Assembly: GCF_000335475.2 (NCBI RefSeq)
Contig: NZ_ANAH02000026.1
Location: 1-64,000 of the forward strand
Length of the DNA: 64,000 nt
DNA from: Cystobacter fuscus DSM 2262
Lineage (GTDB): Bacteria; Myxococcota; Myxococcia; Myxococcales; Myxococcaceae
Reading direction: 5' to 3'
Numbering within the stretch: position 1 is the first letter of the stretch; the number at the start of each line of letters is the position of its first letter. The notes under the pieces are model-generated. The model saw nothing but the letters and a program-made list of their open reading frames with translations, was not told where the DNA came from and made no database searches. Below are positions 1 through 8,310 of this stretch, in pieces. The position numbers were made by a program, and so were the translations under genes.

Positions 1-131
1 CGCGAGGGCCGTCTGGGAGAACGCCACCTCATTGCCTGATACGGCTTGTCTCCCTCCCACCCCTCCTCAAAACCTCCCCCCAGGACTTTGGATCAAGCCT
101 GGGGCCCGGTGGTGGCACGTGGTGGCGCCGC

Positions 132-199
132 TGGTGGCTCTGAGTGGTGGCGTTGGTGGGCCCGGTGGTGGCTCTGAGTGGTGGCGTTGGTGGGCCCGG
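132..199. repeat. Two exact copies of a 34-bp tandem repeat
   Basis: The 34-bp unit at 132-165 is repeated exactly at 166-199 and followed by 8 bases of a third copy. It is rich in GGTGG runs. No inverted structure or CRISPR-type spacer is present, so this is a simple tandem duplication. Confidence 0.85.
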
Positions 200-649
200 T
201 GGTGGCCACGCTGTCGCTACCCGTCTCCCTTGCCTGCCCGTCTGTATGCGCGCTGTGCTTTTGGCACGTCCATACGGGCCGGACAGGAGGCCACGTCGAC
301 GCGGGCCTCGCGGCGAGCATCCAGGCAGGCCGGACGGCCATTCGCCGCGCGCCTCGTGGGGTTCGCTGGCTGTGTCGATGCAGGCCGTGCTCCATTCGCT
401 CGCCTGTGTGGCCCTTGGTTGCCCGGCTCCACTCTTGCCGATCACCCCTCGCGCTTTGTTCGTGGCCTGGACACGCGGCTTTACGCTGTGTCACTGCTGG
501 CCTGGGTAGTTCTTGGGCTGTTGGGCGTGTCGTTCAGGGCGGGTAGGTGATGAACAAGATAGAATCCCTGGAGGGGAAGCCCTCCGTGTGTGGCGCATTC
601 GTGCGCCGTTGTTGGCTGACAGGGGGGGACGCCGGGAAAAACGTCGGTA

Positions 650-693
650 GTCACTCCAGGCGGCGCCTGTGGTCACTCCAGGCCGCGCCTGTG
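650..693. repeat. 22-bp tandem repeat (two copies, one mismatch)
   Basis: Units 650-671 and 672-693 share GTCACTCCAGG and differ at one base. They lie upstream of the excisionase-like gene. Tandem repeats at this position in integrative elements can be arm-type binding sites for integrase or excisionase; that role is inference only. Confidence 0.7.
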
Positions 694-827
694 AGCACTT
701 GCCTGCGGGCCAACGCCGGGGACCGGCGGGCAGCTCGCGCGTCCATGCACCAGCGGAGCGGCATTCTCTGGAGTGCGGCCCCTTCTCCAACCCGGAGAGC
801 AACGCCAGTGCAGGAGGGGAGCCAGCC

Positions 828-1052
828 GTGAGCTCGCCCCCCGTTGCTGCGGACGCCGCGCCCGCGTTTCTCACGGTGGAGGAAGCCGCCGGAATACTGC
901 GCGTGAACAGGAAGACTCTCTACGAGGCGATCCGGCTTGAGCAGGTTCCCGGCGTCGCTCGCATCGGAAAAACCCTCCGCATCCGCCGCGCTGCCCTGTT
1001 AGAGTGGACAGCCGGTAAGGGCCGTGATTCTGCGCTCGGGAGTCGGAAATGA
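828..1052 (+). CDS. Excisionase-like helix-turn-helix DNA-binding protein
   Basis: A 74-aa protein with a winged-helix excisionase/MerR-type domain: residues 15-60 read FLTVEEAAGILRVNRKTLYE and continue to a GKTLRIRRAALLEW wing, the pattern used by recombination directionality factors. The GTG start is chosen because AGGAGGGGA lies about 8 nt upstream and the family motif begins soon after. The stop overlaps the integrase start as ATGA (1049-1052), so the two are translationally coupled. Likely roles are controlling excision or integrase expression. Length and domain fit small phage and ICE regulators; I cannot tell excisionase from repressor. Confidence 0.8.
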   Translation: MSSPPVAADAAPAFLTVEEAAGILRVNRKTLYEAIRLEQVPGVARIGKTLRIRRAALLEWTAGKGRDSALGSRK

Positions 1053-2269
1053 GCGTCAGATTGAGGAAGTGGCAGAACAAGGCAGGGAAGGTCGAGGAGG
1101 CTTGGCAAGTGGACTTCATGTTCCACCACCCGGACGGACGGCGACAGCGAGTCGTGAAGTTCTCGCCTGTGCAGACGCGCCGGGGTGCCGAGCAGTACGA
1201 GCGCGAATTGCGCGCCTCCCTCCTCAATGGAACCTTCGGAAAGGAGAACAACACCGGGGAGCGCCCTCTGACGTTGGCGGAGTTTGCCCCGCGCTTCCTC
1301 ACCTACAGCGAGAACAACAACAAGCACTCCAGCGTCGTCAGCAAGAGCCAAATCCTAGAGGCTCACATCCTGCCGTTTTTCGGTGAAATGGCGCTGGCTG
1401 CCATTGGCCCGGCTGAGATTGAGGATTTCAAGGCTGTCATGCGCAAGAAGAAGTCGGCAGCGCGCGCCCGGAAGGAGGCCCCCACGCGGGCAGCCCTCCG
1501 CAAGCGCAGCGGCGAGGAACCGAAGCCGCTGAGCCTCAAAACCATCAACAACGTGTTGACGGTGCTGAGCAAGCTGCTCGCGGTCGCGGAAGAGCAGCGG
1601 GTCATCGAGCAGGCCCCGCGCGTGAGGCTCTTCGCGAAGCTGCCGAAGCCGCCCTTTGATTTCCTCACCTTCGAGGAGGCCGAGCGCCTGAGCAACGCCG
1701 CCGAGCCGGAATGGCGAGCGCTGCTGCTGGTGGCGCTCAAGGCGGGGCTGCGGCAAGGGGAACTGATCGGGCTCCAGTGGAGCGACGTGGACTTCCAGCG
1801 CGGCAAGCTGCACGTCCGCCGTACCATCTGGCGCGGTGTCTCGGGCTTGCCCAAGGGCGGACGCGAGAGGACGGTGGAGCTGCCCGGCTCGGCAGTGGAC
1901 GCACTCAAGGGACACCGGCACCTGCGCGGCCCTTACGTGTTCTGCCAGGAGGACGGTCGGCCGCTGACTGACGGGCTGCTCAAGCTGCCGCTGCGCCGGG
2001 CCCTCCAGCGGGCGGGCATCACGCGCGAGCAGGGCCGCATCGGCTGGCACGACCTGCGGCACACCTACGGCAGCCATCTCGCCATGAGGGGGATACCGCT
2101 GACGGTCATCAAGGAGCTGATGGGGCACGCGACCATCGACATGACGGAGCGCTACGCCCACCTGAGCCCGGACACGCGCAGAGAGGCGGTCGGGGTTCTC
2201 GACCGGCCCTCTGCGCCCGCGTGCGACATACGTGCAACACGGATGGAGGGAGCTGCTAACCACCCGTAA
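1049..2269 (+). CDS. Tyrosine-type site-specific recombinase (phage/ICE integrase)
   Basis: A 406-aa integrase. The N-terminal 60 residues resemble an arm-binding domain, residues 75-190 the SAM-like core-binding domain and 205-385 the catalytic domain. The catalytic set is visible: R235 in LKAGLRQGEL, H334-x-x-R337 in HDLRHTYGSHL, H360 in ELMGHA and nucleophile Y369 in TERYAHLS. It should catalyse strand exchange between the attachment sites of an integrative element. It overlaps the upstream HTH gene by 4 nt and ends 16 bp before a tRNA/tmRNA 3'-end sequence, the usual int-att arrangement. A lysine/arginine-rich insert (residues 132-155) lies in the core domain. It appears full length and active. 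Confidence 0.93.
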   Translation: MSVRLRKWQNKAGKVEEAWQVDFMFHHPDGRRQRVVKFSPVQTRRGAEQYERELRASLLNGTFGKENNTGERPLTLAEFAPRFLTYSENNNKHSSVVSKSQILEAHILPFFGEMALAAIGPAEIEDFKAVMRKKKSAARARKEAPTRAALRKRSGEEPKPLSLKTINNVLTVLSKLLAVAEEQRVIEQAPRVRLFAKLPKPPFDFLTFEEAERLSNAAEPEWRALLLVALKAGLRQGELIGLQWSDVDFQRGKLHVRRTIWRGVSGLPKGGRERTVELPGSAVDALKGHRHLRGPYVFCQEDGRPLTDGLLKLPLRRALQRAGITREQGRIGWHDLRHTYGSHLAMRGIPLTVIKELMGHATIDMTERYAHLSPDTRREAVGVLDRPSAPACDIRATRMEGAANHP

Positions 2270-2285
2270 GCACGGCATAAAAAAG

Positions 2286-2330
2286 TGGAGGCGGCGGGAA
2301 TCGAACCCGCTGCTGGAGGCTTCCGGCGAG
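2286..2330 (-). other. tmRNA/tRNA 3'-end fragment, probable attachment site
   Basis: On the minus strand a T-arm and acceptor strand are present: GCGGGTTCGATTCCCGC followed by CGCCTCCA and then a run of six T. This resembles the 3' end of many bacterial ssrA (tmRNA) genes, a very common integration target. No matching 5' acceptor (GGAGGC-type) or gene body is found on the right, where the flotillin gene starts within 100 bp, so this is a fragment rather than a gene. With the integrase ending at 2269 it is best read as an att core. Whether the donor was ssrA or a tRNA cannot be settled here. Confidence 0.55.
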
Positions 2331-2361
2331 AGCGCTCCAGAGCGGTTGAGTCGTCTGACGG

Positions 2362-2380
2362 CCCGCCATTGAGGGCGGAT
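2362..2380 (-). terminator. Possible terminator hairpin after the flotillin operon
   Basis: CCGCCCTCAATGGCGGG forms a short GC-rich stem-loop on the minus strand just downstream of the stop codon of the last flotillin gene. It lacks a strong U tract, so termination is only suggested. Confidence 0.4.
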
Positions 2381-2431
2381 TTTCTGGGCCTAGGGGCCCG
2401 GTCCGCTGCATGGGGACCAACTTCCCCAGGC

Positions 2432-3688
2432 TCAGGCGTCCTGAGCCTCGGGCGGAGGCCCGGCGAGCCGGCGGAGCAGCTCGCGCGGATCCACCCCGAG
2501 CACATGCTTGAGCTGCTCTCCGACCAGGGCCACGCGGGAGGACAGCTCCCCGCTGCCGCCCAGGCGCGCGTCCAGCAGGGTGAGCCGCTCGACGGGGGCC
2601 TGCCCCACCGTGCCGAGCAGGGACTCCAGCAAGGGCGCGAGCTTCTGGGCGAGCAGGATCTGCCGCGCCGACCCGTCCGAGTCCTCCCAGGTGCGCGCCA
2701 GCGCCGAGAGGGAGGTGGCGGTGGCCCGGCCCTCCTCCACGATGCGGGCGGCCGCACCCCGAGCCGCCGCCACCTGCTCCTGGCGCCGCGCCTCGGCCGG
2801 CTTGAGGACGTCCGCCTCCAGCAGCAGCCGCACCTGCTCGATGCGCACCCGCTGCACGTCCACCTCCGCCCGGGCGCGCGCCAGTTGGGACACCACCAGG
2901 CCTCTCGCCTCGGCCACCCGGGCCGCCTGCCGCGCCTGGGCCTCCAGGATGCGCCGCTCCGCGTCCGCGCGCGCCACGGAGAACTCCGCCTCCAGGCGCG
3001 CCACCTCGCGCACCTCGCGGTTGTGCGCCGCGCGCTCGGCCGCCAGGGCCTGGTTCTCCGCCTCGGCGATGCGCGAGCGCATCTGCAGCGCCGCGGACTG
3101 CTTGCGGCCCAGCGCGTTGAGGAAGCCCCGGTCGTCCGAGACGCTCTGGATCTTCAGCGTGTCCAGCACCAGCCCCAGTTTGTTGAGATCATGATCCGCC
3201 TCCTGGAGCAGGCACTGCGCGAAGCGGGCCCGGTCGCCGTTGACCTCCTCGGGCGTGAGGGTGGCCAGCACCCCGCGCAGGTTGCCCTCCAGCGTCTCCT
3301 TCGCCACGCGCACCACCTCCGCGCGCGGCTTGCCGAGGAAGCGCTCGATGGCGTTGCCGAGGATGGGCTCCCCACTGGCCACCTTCACGTTGGCCACCGA
3401 CTCCACGTTGAGGGGGATGCCCCCCTTGGAGTAGGCGCCCTTCACGCCCACGGCGATGACCATGTTGGTGAGATCCAACGAGTCCACGCGCTCCAGCAGG
3501 GGGATGCGCAGGCCGCGCCCGCCGTGCACCAGGCGGTAGCGCGCGGGCCGCCCCTCCACGAGCCGCCGCGTCCCGGAGAAGACGAGCACCTCGTTGGGCT
3601 GGCAGATGTGGATCAGCTTCTGGGCCACCGCGGCCACCGCGGCCGCGGCCAGCACCAGGACGACGACGAGCACGGCGAACACCGTCAT
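2432..3688 (-). CDS. Flotillin-like SPFH/band-7 membrane protein (second copy)
   Basis: A 418-aa protein with one N-terminal membrane segment (residues 3-23), an SPFH domain (about 28-190, with QPNEVLVFSG and GGIPLNVESVANVKV) and a long Ala/Glu/Arg coiled coil (about 200-340) typical of flotillins. Flotillins form oligomers in functional membrane microdomains. The start overlaps the stop of the upstream flotillin paralog by 4 nt (TCAT at 3685-3688), so it is the third gene of an nfeD-flotillin-flotillin operon. The C-terminus is short and ends LLRRLAGPPPEAQDA. Confidence 0.85.
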   Translation of the reverse strand: MTVFAVLVVVLVLAAAAVAAVAQKLIHICQPNEVLVFSGTRRLVEGRPARYRLVHGGRGLRIPLLERVDSLDLTNMVIAVGVKGAYSKGGIPLNVESVANVKVASGEPILGNAIERFLGKPRAEVVRVAKETLEGNLRGVLATLTPEEVNGDRARFAQCLLQEADHDLNKLGLVLDTLKIQSVSDDRGFLNALGRKQSAALQMRSRIAEAENQALAAERAAHNREVREVARLEAEFSVARADAERRILEAQARQAARVAEARGLVVSQLARARAEVDVQRVRIEQVRLLLEADVLKPAEARRQEQVAAARGAAARIVEEGRATATSLSALARTWEDSDGSARQILLAQKLAPLLESLLGTVGQAPVERLTLLDARLGGSGELSSRVALVGEQLKHVLGVDPRELLRRLAGPPPEAQDA

Positions 3689-5019
3689 GACCAGGCCTCC
3701 TCCGCCGAATCCCGTGGTGGACCCTCCGCTGCCGGAGGGCGTGGCGCCTCGCGCGGCCCGGCGAGCACCGCGGGGATGTCCACACCGAGCGTGGAGGAGA
3801 CCTCCCGGAGCAGCTCCGCCACCGCGGCGGGATAGGCGCGCAAGTAGCCCGCCAGGGTGGAGCCGTCCCCCGAGTCCAGCAGGGACACCGAGTCCACCCG
3901 CACCCGGGAGGCCGCGCCCGCCACGTGCCCGAGCAGCTCCTCCAGATGCTGGAGGACGAACATCTCCATCGCATGGCCCCCGGTGTCCCGCCAGGCCTCG
4001 GACACGAGGGAAAGGGACTCGGCGGTGGCGCGTCCGTTCTCCGCCACGGCCGCGGCGGCCCCGGCCGCCTCCAGCTCCTGGGCGCGCCGCCGGGCCTCCG
4101 CCGGGACGATGACGTCCGCCCTCAGCCGCAGCTCCTCCAGCCCGGCACGCACCTCCTGCAGCTCCTTCTCCGCCTCGGCGCGGGCCTGCTCGGCCGCCGC
4201 CAGGGCCCGCTCCTCCGCCGAGCGGGCCTGGGCCTCGAGTCCGGCCCGTTGCTCGGACAGGGCGTGGTGGTGCCGCTGGATGCGCGCCTCCGCCTGGGCT
4301 TCCGCCACCCGGGCCCGCGCATGCGCCGCCGCCTCCGCCTCCTCGGCCTGGCGCACCGCGTCGGACTCGGCCACCTCCGCCTCGCGCAGCACCTCGGAGA
4401 TGCGCACCCGGCCGATGCTGTCCAGGTAGCGCCGCTCATCGGAGACGTGCTGGATCTTCAACGTGTCCAGTTGCAGGCCGAGCTGGCGGAGATCCTCCCC
4501 GGCCTCCTCGGTGAGCCGGTTGGCGAAGGTGAGGCGATCCTCGTTCACCTGCTCGGGCGTCATGGTGGCCAGGACGCCGCGCAGGTGGCCCTCCAGCGTC
4601 TGCCGGGCCACCTCGGAGATGGTGGTGCGGCCGTGCCCGAGGAAGCGCTCCAGCGCGTTGCCGAGCACCTGGGGATCGGAGGAGACCTTCACGTTGGCCA
4701 CGGCCTGCAAGGTGAGCGGGATGCCCCCCAGCGAGTAGGCCCCGGTGACGGACATGGGCACCGACAGCAGGCTCACGTCCATCCGCTCCACCCGCTCCAG
4801 CAGGGGAATGCGGAAGGAGCGTCCGCCGGACACCACGCGGAAGCCCACCGAGTCGCCATCCCGCGCGGGGTGTCTCCGTCCGGCGAAGACGAGCACCTCG
4901 TTGGGACGGCACACGTGCACCAGGGCCTTGGCCACCAGCAGCGCCACCACCACGGCCAGCAGCACCACGCCGCCGAGCACCAGGGGGATGAACAACTCGC
5001 CATTCGCGGGCAGCTCCAT
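3685..5019 (-). CDS. Flotillin-like SPFH/band-7 membrane protein (first copy)
   Basis: A 444-aa paralog of the following gene with the same plan: N-terminal transmembrane helix (about 12-33), SPFH domain beginning RPNEVLVFAGRR and including GGIPLTLQAVANVKV, a coiled coil rich in AEAQAEARIQ and EEAEAAAHARA, and a C-terminal region of about 100 residues. GAGGAGG precedes the ATG. It starts 9 nt after the NfeD-like gene ends. Two non-identical flotillins in one operon suggest hetero-oligomers; this is inference. Confidence 0.85.
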   Translation of the reverse strand: MELPANGELFIPLVLGGVVLLAVVVALLVAKALVHVCRPNEVLVFAGRRHPARDGDSVGFRVVSGGRSFRIPLLERVERMDVSLLSVPMSVTGAYSLGGIPLTLQAVANVKVSSDPQVLGNALERFLGHGRTTISEVARQTLEGHLRGVLATMTPEQVNEDRLTFANRLTEEAGEDLRQLGLQLDTLKIQHVSDERRYLDSIGRVRISEVLREAEVAESDAVRQAEEAEAAAHARARVAEAQAEARIQRHHHALSEQRAGLEAQARSAEERALAAAEQARAEAEKELQEVRAGLEELRLRADVIVPAEARRRAQELEAAGAAAAVAENGRATAESLSLVSEAWRDTGGHAMEMFVLQHLEELLGHVAGAASRVRVDSVSLLDSGDGSTLAGYLRAYPAAVAELLREVSSTLGVDIPAVLAGPREAPRPPAAEGPPRDSAEEAWS

Positions 5020-5028
5020 GGCACCTCC

Positions 5029-5640
5029 TCAAGAAGAGACGGGAACGGGCGGCGGCTGGAGGCCGCGCGGCTCCTCGGCGGAGACGACACGCACCGAGCC
5101 GTCCTCCAGGACGTCATGCACGAACACCTGGTGGGAGGGCGCGAGCGGCACCACCGTGTCGCCATACGCGAGGAGCTCCACCGTGCGCCCCTTGAGCTCC
5201 ACCCGCACCTTGCCCGGCTGCGTGCGCCCCACTGGCACCACCACCCGGCCGAGCCGTCCCACCACATCCGCGGGCCGCGTGATGCTGTCCACCTCGGCGC
5301 GGCCCAGGCCCCGCAGCACGCGCGACGCGATGAGCCCCGCGCCCAGCCCCACGCCCACCGACAGGCCGCCGGTGAGCAGCGCCCCCGTCTCTCGCGCCAG
5401 GGTGGACAGGAGCACCCCGGTCAACCCGAAGAAGGCGAGGAAGAAGGTCCAGAAGAACAGCGAGGCCAGCGGGAGCGCGCGGCCCAGGGCGCCTCCCTCC
5501 GCGGCGCCCTCCCCCACCCCCGAGCCCTCCAGCCCGCCCCCGGAGAGCCCGCTCGCCTCCCCGGCGTCACCGCCGAAGAGCAGCGAGAGGAGCAACAGCC
5601 CTCCTCCGATGACGAGGCTCGTGACGTAGAGCGCGAACAT
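5029..5640 (-). CDS. NfeD-like membrane protein
   Basis: A 203-aa protein with an N-terminal transmembrane helix (residues 4-23), a Gly/Ser/Glu-rich linker, two more hydrophobic segments (about 60-80 and 83-103) and a C-terminal beta-rich domain (about 120-195: GRVVVPVGRTQPGKVRVELK) of the NfeD/OB-fold type. NfeD proteins are encoded next to flotillins and are thought to organise them in the membrane. It is the first gene of the operon, followed closely by the two flotillin genes. The family assignment rests on domain layout and context. Confidence 0.75.
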   Translation of the reverse strand: MFALYVTSLVIGGGLLLLSLLFGGDAGEASGLSGGGLEGSGVGEGAAEGGALGRALPLASLFFWTFFLAFFGLTGVLLSTLARETGALLTGGLSVGVGLGAGLIASRVLRGLGRAEVDSITRPADVVGRLGRVVVPVGRTQPGKVRVELKGRTVELLAYGDTVVPLAPSHQVFVHDVLEDGSVRVVSAEEPRGLQPPPVPVSS

Positions 5641-5848
5641 GGGCCCTCCGAGCCGAGGCGAGGGTGCCCCGGTACGGAATCAAGGTGGGGACGAGCCGGC
5701 TCCGCGTCGATCGGATTCGTCCGCGACGCTCGGACCGCACGGCTCGCCCCGCACCGGGCTCAGCAGGCGCCAGGGAGGGAGGGCGGACGCGTGCCAGGGG
5801 AGCGTTGACACGACCTGTCCCCGGGCGTCCAGCAGGGGCAGACGCGGG
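5641..5848. other. Intergenic region upstream of nfeD-like gene
   Basis: About 200 bp separate the nfeD-like start from the end of the next minus-strand gene. It should contain the flotillin-operon promoter, but I see no clear -10/-35 pair and no gene. Confidence 0.4.
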
Positions 5849-7219
5849 TTACACATCCAGCGGCGGCGGGATGCCCTTGGCGGCGAAATAGAGCCGCTTC
5901 GCCACCCCATAGAACTTCGCATCCTTGGGGACCATCGTCCGGAACCAGCCGGTCGCCTGGGTCTCGAACTGGTGCAGCAGGAAGTTCCTGGGCTGCCGGC
6001 GGAGGTACTCGGCGAAGTACTTCATGACCTCGACCTCCGAGCGCGCACGCCCGTTGTCCGCGTACTTGGCGACAATCGGCGTGAACCACGGGTACAGGCT
6101 GTCGATTCCATGCAGTGTGGTCTTCATGAAGTTGCCGATCAGCAGATCATCGAAGACCTCGTACTCGACCGCGGCCATCAACGAGCCCCGTGGCACTTCG
6201 AAGGTCACACCATACTTCGAGCGCTTGTTGTTCAGATCGACGGTGAAGTCCCGCCCACCCACTCGCAAGCGCACGAAGCCGAGCTTGTTCGCCAGCGCCT
6301 GCATGTTCCTGAAGTACGAGGTGAGCTTCTTGCGATCGTCCTCGCCGAGCGGCTCGCTCCAGTCGTCGCCGAACTCCCTGGGCTCGCGTGGACTCCTGTC
6401 GGCGGGGGGCGGCCGGAGCTCGGTGACATCGCCCGTCTCACAATCCACCCGAACGAAGGGGGACAGCACCTGGGCGCCAGGCAGGTCGAAGCCCTCGGCG
6501 TACGCGTCGATGGGCGTGGTGTAGGCCTCCGCCCAGAGGCTGTCCCGGCGGCGGTAGCAGTGGAAGGAGCTGAAGGGAATGAAGTAGCGCGCATTGTACC
6601 GGCGCATGGGGCCGATCAGCGTCCGGCCCACCGGGTACTTCTTCGCGGCCCAGGGCTCGATGCGCTCCCCGTTCTCGGTGAACAGGTTGAGCATGTCCGC
6701 GTCGCCGTAGCCGCTCAGCTTCAGGAGGAAGTTCCCCTCATACTGGGAGGCCACCCGCGCGACCTCCGCACCCCAGCCATGATCGACCGCGTCATTGAGA
6801 TTGATGACGAGCCGATTGCCTATCTTCACCAGCAGGATGGAGTCCTGGAAATAATCCGTCATGCACATCACTTCGATGTTGTCGGAGATGCGCGTCCAGG
6901 TCCGCTCCGGGAGGATGGTGACGTTGAATCCCTGGGCCGTCAGATCCTCGTGGATGCGGCTGCCGACATGATCGCCAATGAGGAGCTTCTTGCCGGAGAG
7001 CGCGGGCAGCGAGTCGCCGTTCAGGTGGTCCGGATGACCATGCGAGAACCAGACGTACTCGCACGCCCGGATATGGCTCCGTTGCTCCGGTGGGATGGAG
7101 TAGCTCAGCCCCCAGCTCCCGAAGTAGGCCGAGTCGTTGAGCCACGGGTCCGTGGCCAGCATCGGTTTGCCATCAAAGGCGATGAGTGTGGCATTCCCGA
7201 TGGTCTCGAATCCAAGCAT
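5849..7219 (-). CDS. MBL-fold metallohydrolase (UlaG/CMAH-like)
   Basis: A 456-aa cytoplasmic protein with an N-terminal metallo-beta-lactamase fold. The zinc motif is SHGHPDHLNG (residues about 59-68), with further candidate ligands in INLNDAVDHGW. The first beta strand motif, GNATLIAFDGKPMLATDP, resembles UlaG and CMP-Neu5Ac hydroxylase-like hydrolases. The second half (about 280-440) is a separate domain without a confident match. The GGGGGAAG ribosome-binding site supports this ATG. The gene is monocistronic and divergent from the secreted TPR-like gene. Substrate unknown. Confidence 0.75.
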   Translation of the reverse strand: MLGFETIGNATLIAFDGKPMLATDPWLNDSAYFGSWGLSYSIPPEQRSHIRACEYVWFSHGHPDHLNGDSLPALSGKKLLIGDHVGSRIHEDLTAQGFNVTILPERTWTRISDNIEVMCMTDYFQDSILLVKIGNRLVINLNDAVDHGWGAEVARVASQYEGNFLLKLSGYGDADMLNLFTENGERIEPWAAKKYPVGRTLIGPMRRYNARYFIPFSSFHCYRRRDSLWAEAYTTPIDAYAEGFDLPGAQVLSPFVRVDCETGDVTELRPPPADRSPREPREFGDDWSEPLGEDDRKKLTSYFRNMQALANKLGFVRLRVGGRDFTVDLNNKRSKYGVTFEVPRGSLMAAVEYEVFDDLLIGNFMKTTLHGIDSLYPWFTPIVAKYADNGRARSEVEVMKYFAEYLRRQPRNFLLHQFETQATGWFRTMVPKDAKFYGVAKRLYFAAKGIPPPLDV

Positions 7220-7515
7220 GAGTTTCTTCCCCCCAACTCCGCGGTGAGAGCGAGCGAGCGAGGACTCTACGCTGGATGCTCGGAGCCCGAATCAACCCAC
7301 CGGAGCGAGGGAGCCGTTCGAGGGCAGACCCTTGGCGAATGGCGATGCGCCCCGAGCGCCCTGAAGCACGCCGTGCCGTCATCGAGGCAAGCCGTCTTGT
7401 CTTGAACGGATCCCGAACGCCCAGCAGTAGCCCTTCGCACCCGGGGGCAACATATTCGTCCTCTTTCGGCTCGGGGGAGGCCGTCACGACCCCCAGCGCA
7501 TGGGGTCCTCCCTAC
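7220..7515. other. Divergent intergenic region
   Basis: About 300 bp lie between the MBL-fold gene and the secreted protein gene. An in-frame extension of the plus-strand gene (ATG at 7276 or 7339) is open here but would put 60-80 residues before the signal peptide, so I treat it as non-coding and promoter-bearing. No clear motif was seen. Confidence 0.4.
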
Positions 7516-8310
7516 GTGAAACGCCTTCTGACACATGCAGCCGGTTACCGCGCGGTGGTGCTGCTCCTGATCTGGGTGCTCCCCATCCCGACGCTCGCCG
7601 CGCGTGGCTCCATCCGCAACCACCTCCTCTTGATCCAGCAGCTGCTGGTCAGCACCGACTACGAGCGTGCGCTCGATGAGGTCCAGGTGGCCCGCCAGGA
7701 GCCCCATGGAACGGACGAGGACGTCACGCTCTCGCTCTACGAGGGCATCCTCCTGTACGAGTTGCGCCGCAAGGACGAGGCGAAGGCGGCGTTCCGCGGG
7801 GCGTTCCTGCTCGATCCCCAGGCCCCCCTGCCCGTGCCGGTGTCGCCCAAGATCCAGGCGGATGTCGACACCTTCCGCCAGCAGGCCGAGGCCGAGTTGA
7901 AGGCCATGCCCCACCCGCCGACCCAGCCGGAGGACGTGAGCCCTCCCAAGAATCCCTCTGTCGCGAGCACCCCGTCCCCGCCGTCCCGGCTGCGCCGGTA
8001 CGCGCTGATTCCAGCCCTCGCGGGGGGAGCCGTCGCGGTGGCGGGGGGCATCTCCTGGGGGATCGCTCGCGGGGAGTACAACAGGCTGCGCCACGATGAT
8101 CCACGCATCGTGAACACGGCGCAGGTGGAGCAGATTGGCAGCCGCGGACGGGCCTGGCAGACCGTGGGGTTCAGCTTGCTGGGCGTGGGGGCCGCGAGCC
8201 TCGTCACCGCGGCCGGCATGTATCTGCTGGGTGCTCCCGACCCCTCGGCCCCGACCATCGGGGTGAGCACGAACGGGACTTCCGCGGTCCTCTACGGGAG
8301 GTGGCCATGA
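7516..8310 (+). CDS. Secreted/membrane TPR-like protein
   Basis: A 264-aa protein from a GTG start, chosen because it directly precedes an N-terminal signal or anchor (VKRLLTHAAGYRAVVLLLIW, ending near PTLAARG). Residues 35-105 form helical TPR-like repeats (LLVSTDYERALDEVQVAR; ILLYELRRKDEAKAAFRGAF), a Pro-rich linker follows, and two hydrophobic segments lie at about 165-182 and 220-240. This layout is common in myxobacterial envelope proteins of unknown function. Its stop overlaps the start of the RCC1 lipoprotein gene (ATGA, 8307-8310), so the two form an operon. Confidence 0.65.
   Translation: MKRLLTHAAGYRAVVLLLIWVLPIPTLAARGSIRNHLLLIQQLLVSTDYERALDEVQVARQEPHGTDEDVTLSLYEGILLYELRRKDEAKAAFRGAFLLDPQAPLPVPVSPKIQADVDTFRQQAEAELKAMPHPPTQPEDVSPPKNPSVASTPSPPSRLRRYALIPALAGGAVAVAGGISWGIARGEYNRLRHDDPRIVNTAQVEQIGSRGRAWQTVGFSLLGVGAASLVTAAGMYLLGAPDPSAPTIGVSTNGTSAVLYGRWP

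Larger units (their letters stand above)
1..827. other. Gene-poor left flank with short tandem repeats
   Basis: I see no convincing gene here; the open frames are GC-rich and low in complexity. One 94-codon frame (547-831) has a weak Shine-Dalgarno and its TGA overlaps the GTG of the next gene (GTGA), so a coupled leader peptide is possible, but its composition (Arg/Ser/Ala-rich, no motif) does not look coding. Two short tandem repeats lie inside and are listed separately. By position this belongs to the integrative element whose integrase follows. Confidence 0.5.

Noticed and set aside
132-199. Possible CRISPR-like repeats
   Set aside because: Two adjacent copies without spacers; simple tandem duplication.
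547-831. A 94-codon gene upstream of the excisionase-like gene
   Set aside because: The overlap GTGA is suggestive, but composition is not coding-like and no family is recognised; kept only as a note.
2286-2380. A complete minus-strand tRNA or tmRNA gene
   Set aside because: The T-arm and acceptor 3' strand are clear, but no matching 5' acceptor, D-arm or anticodon arm can be built, and the flotillin gene occupies the space needed for a tmRNA.
5639-7405. A 588-codon plus-strand frame opposite the MBL-fold gene
   Set aside because: Antisense shadow; the minus-strand frame has the HxHxDH motif and a ribosome-binding site.
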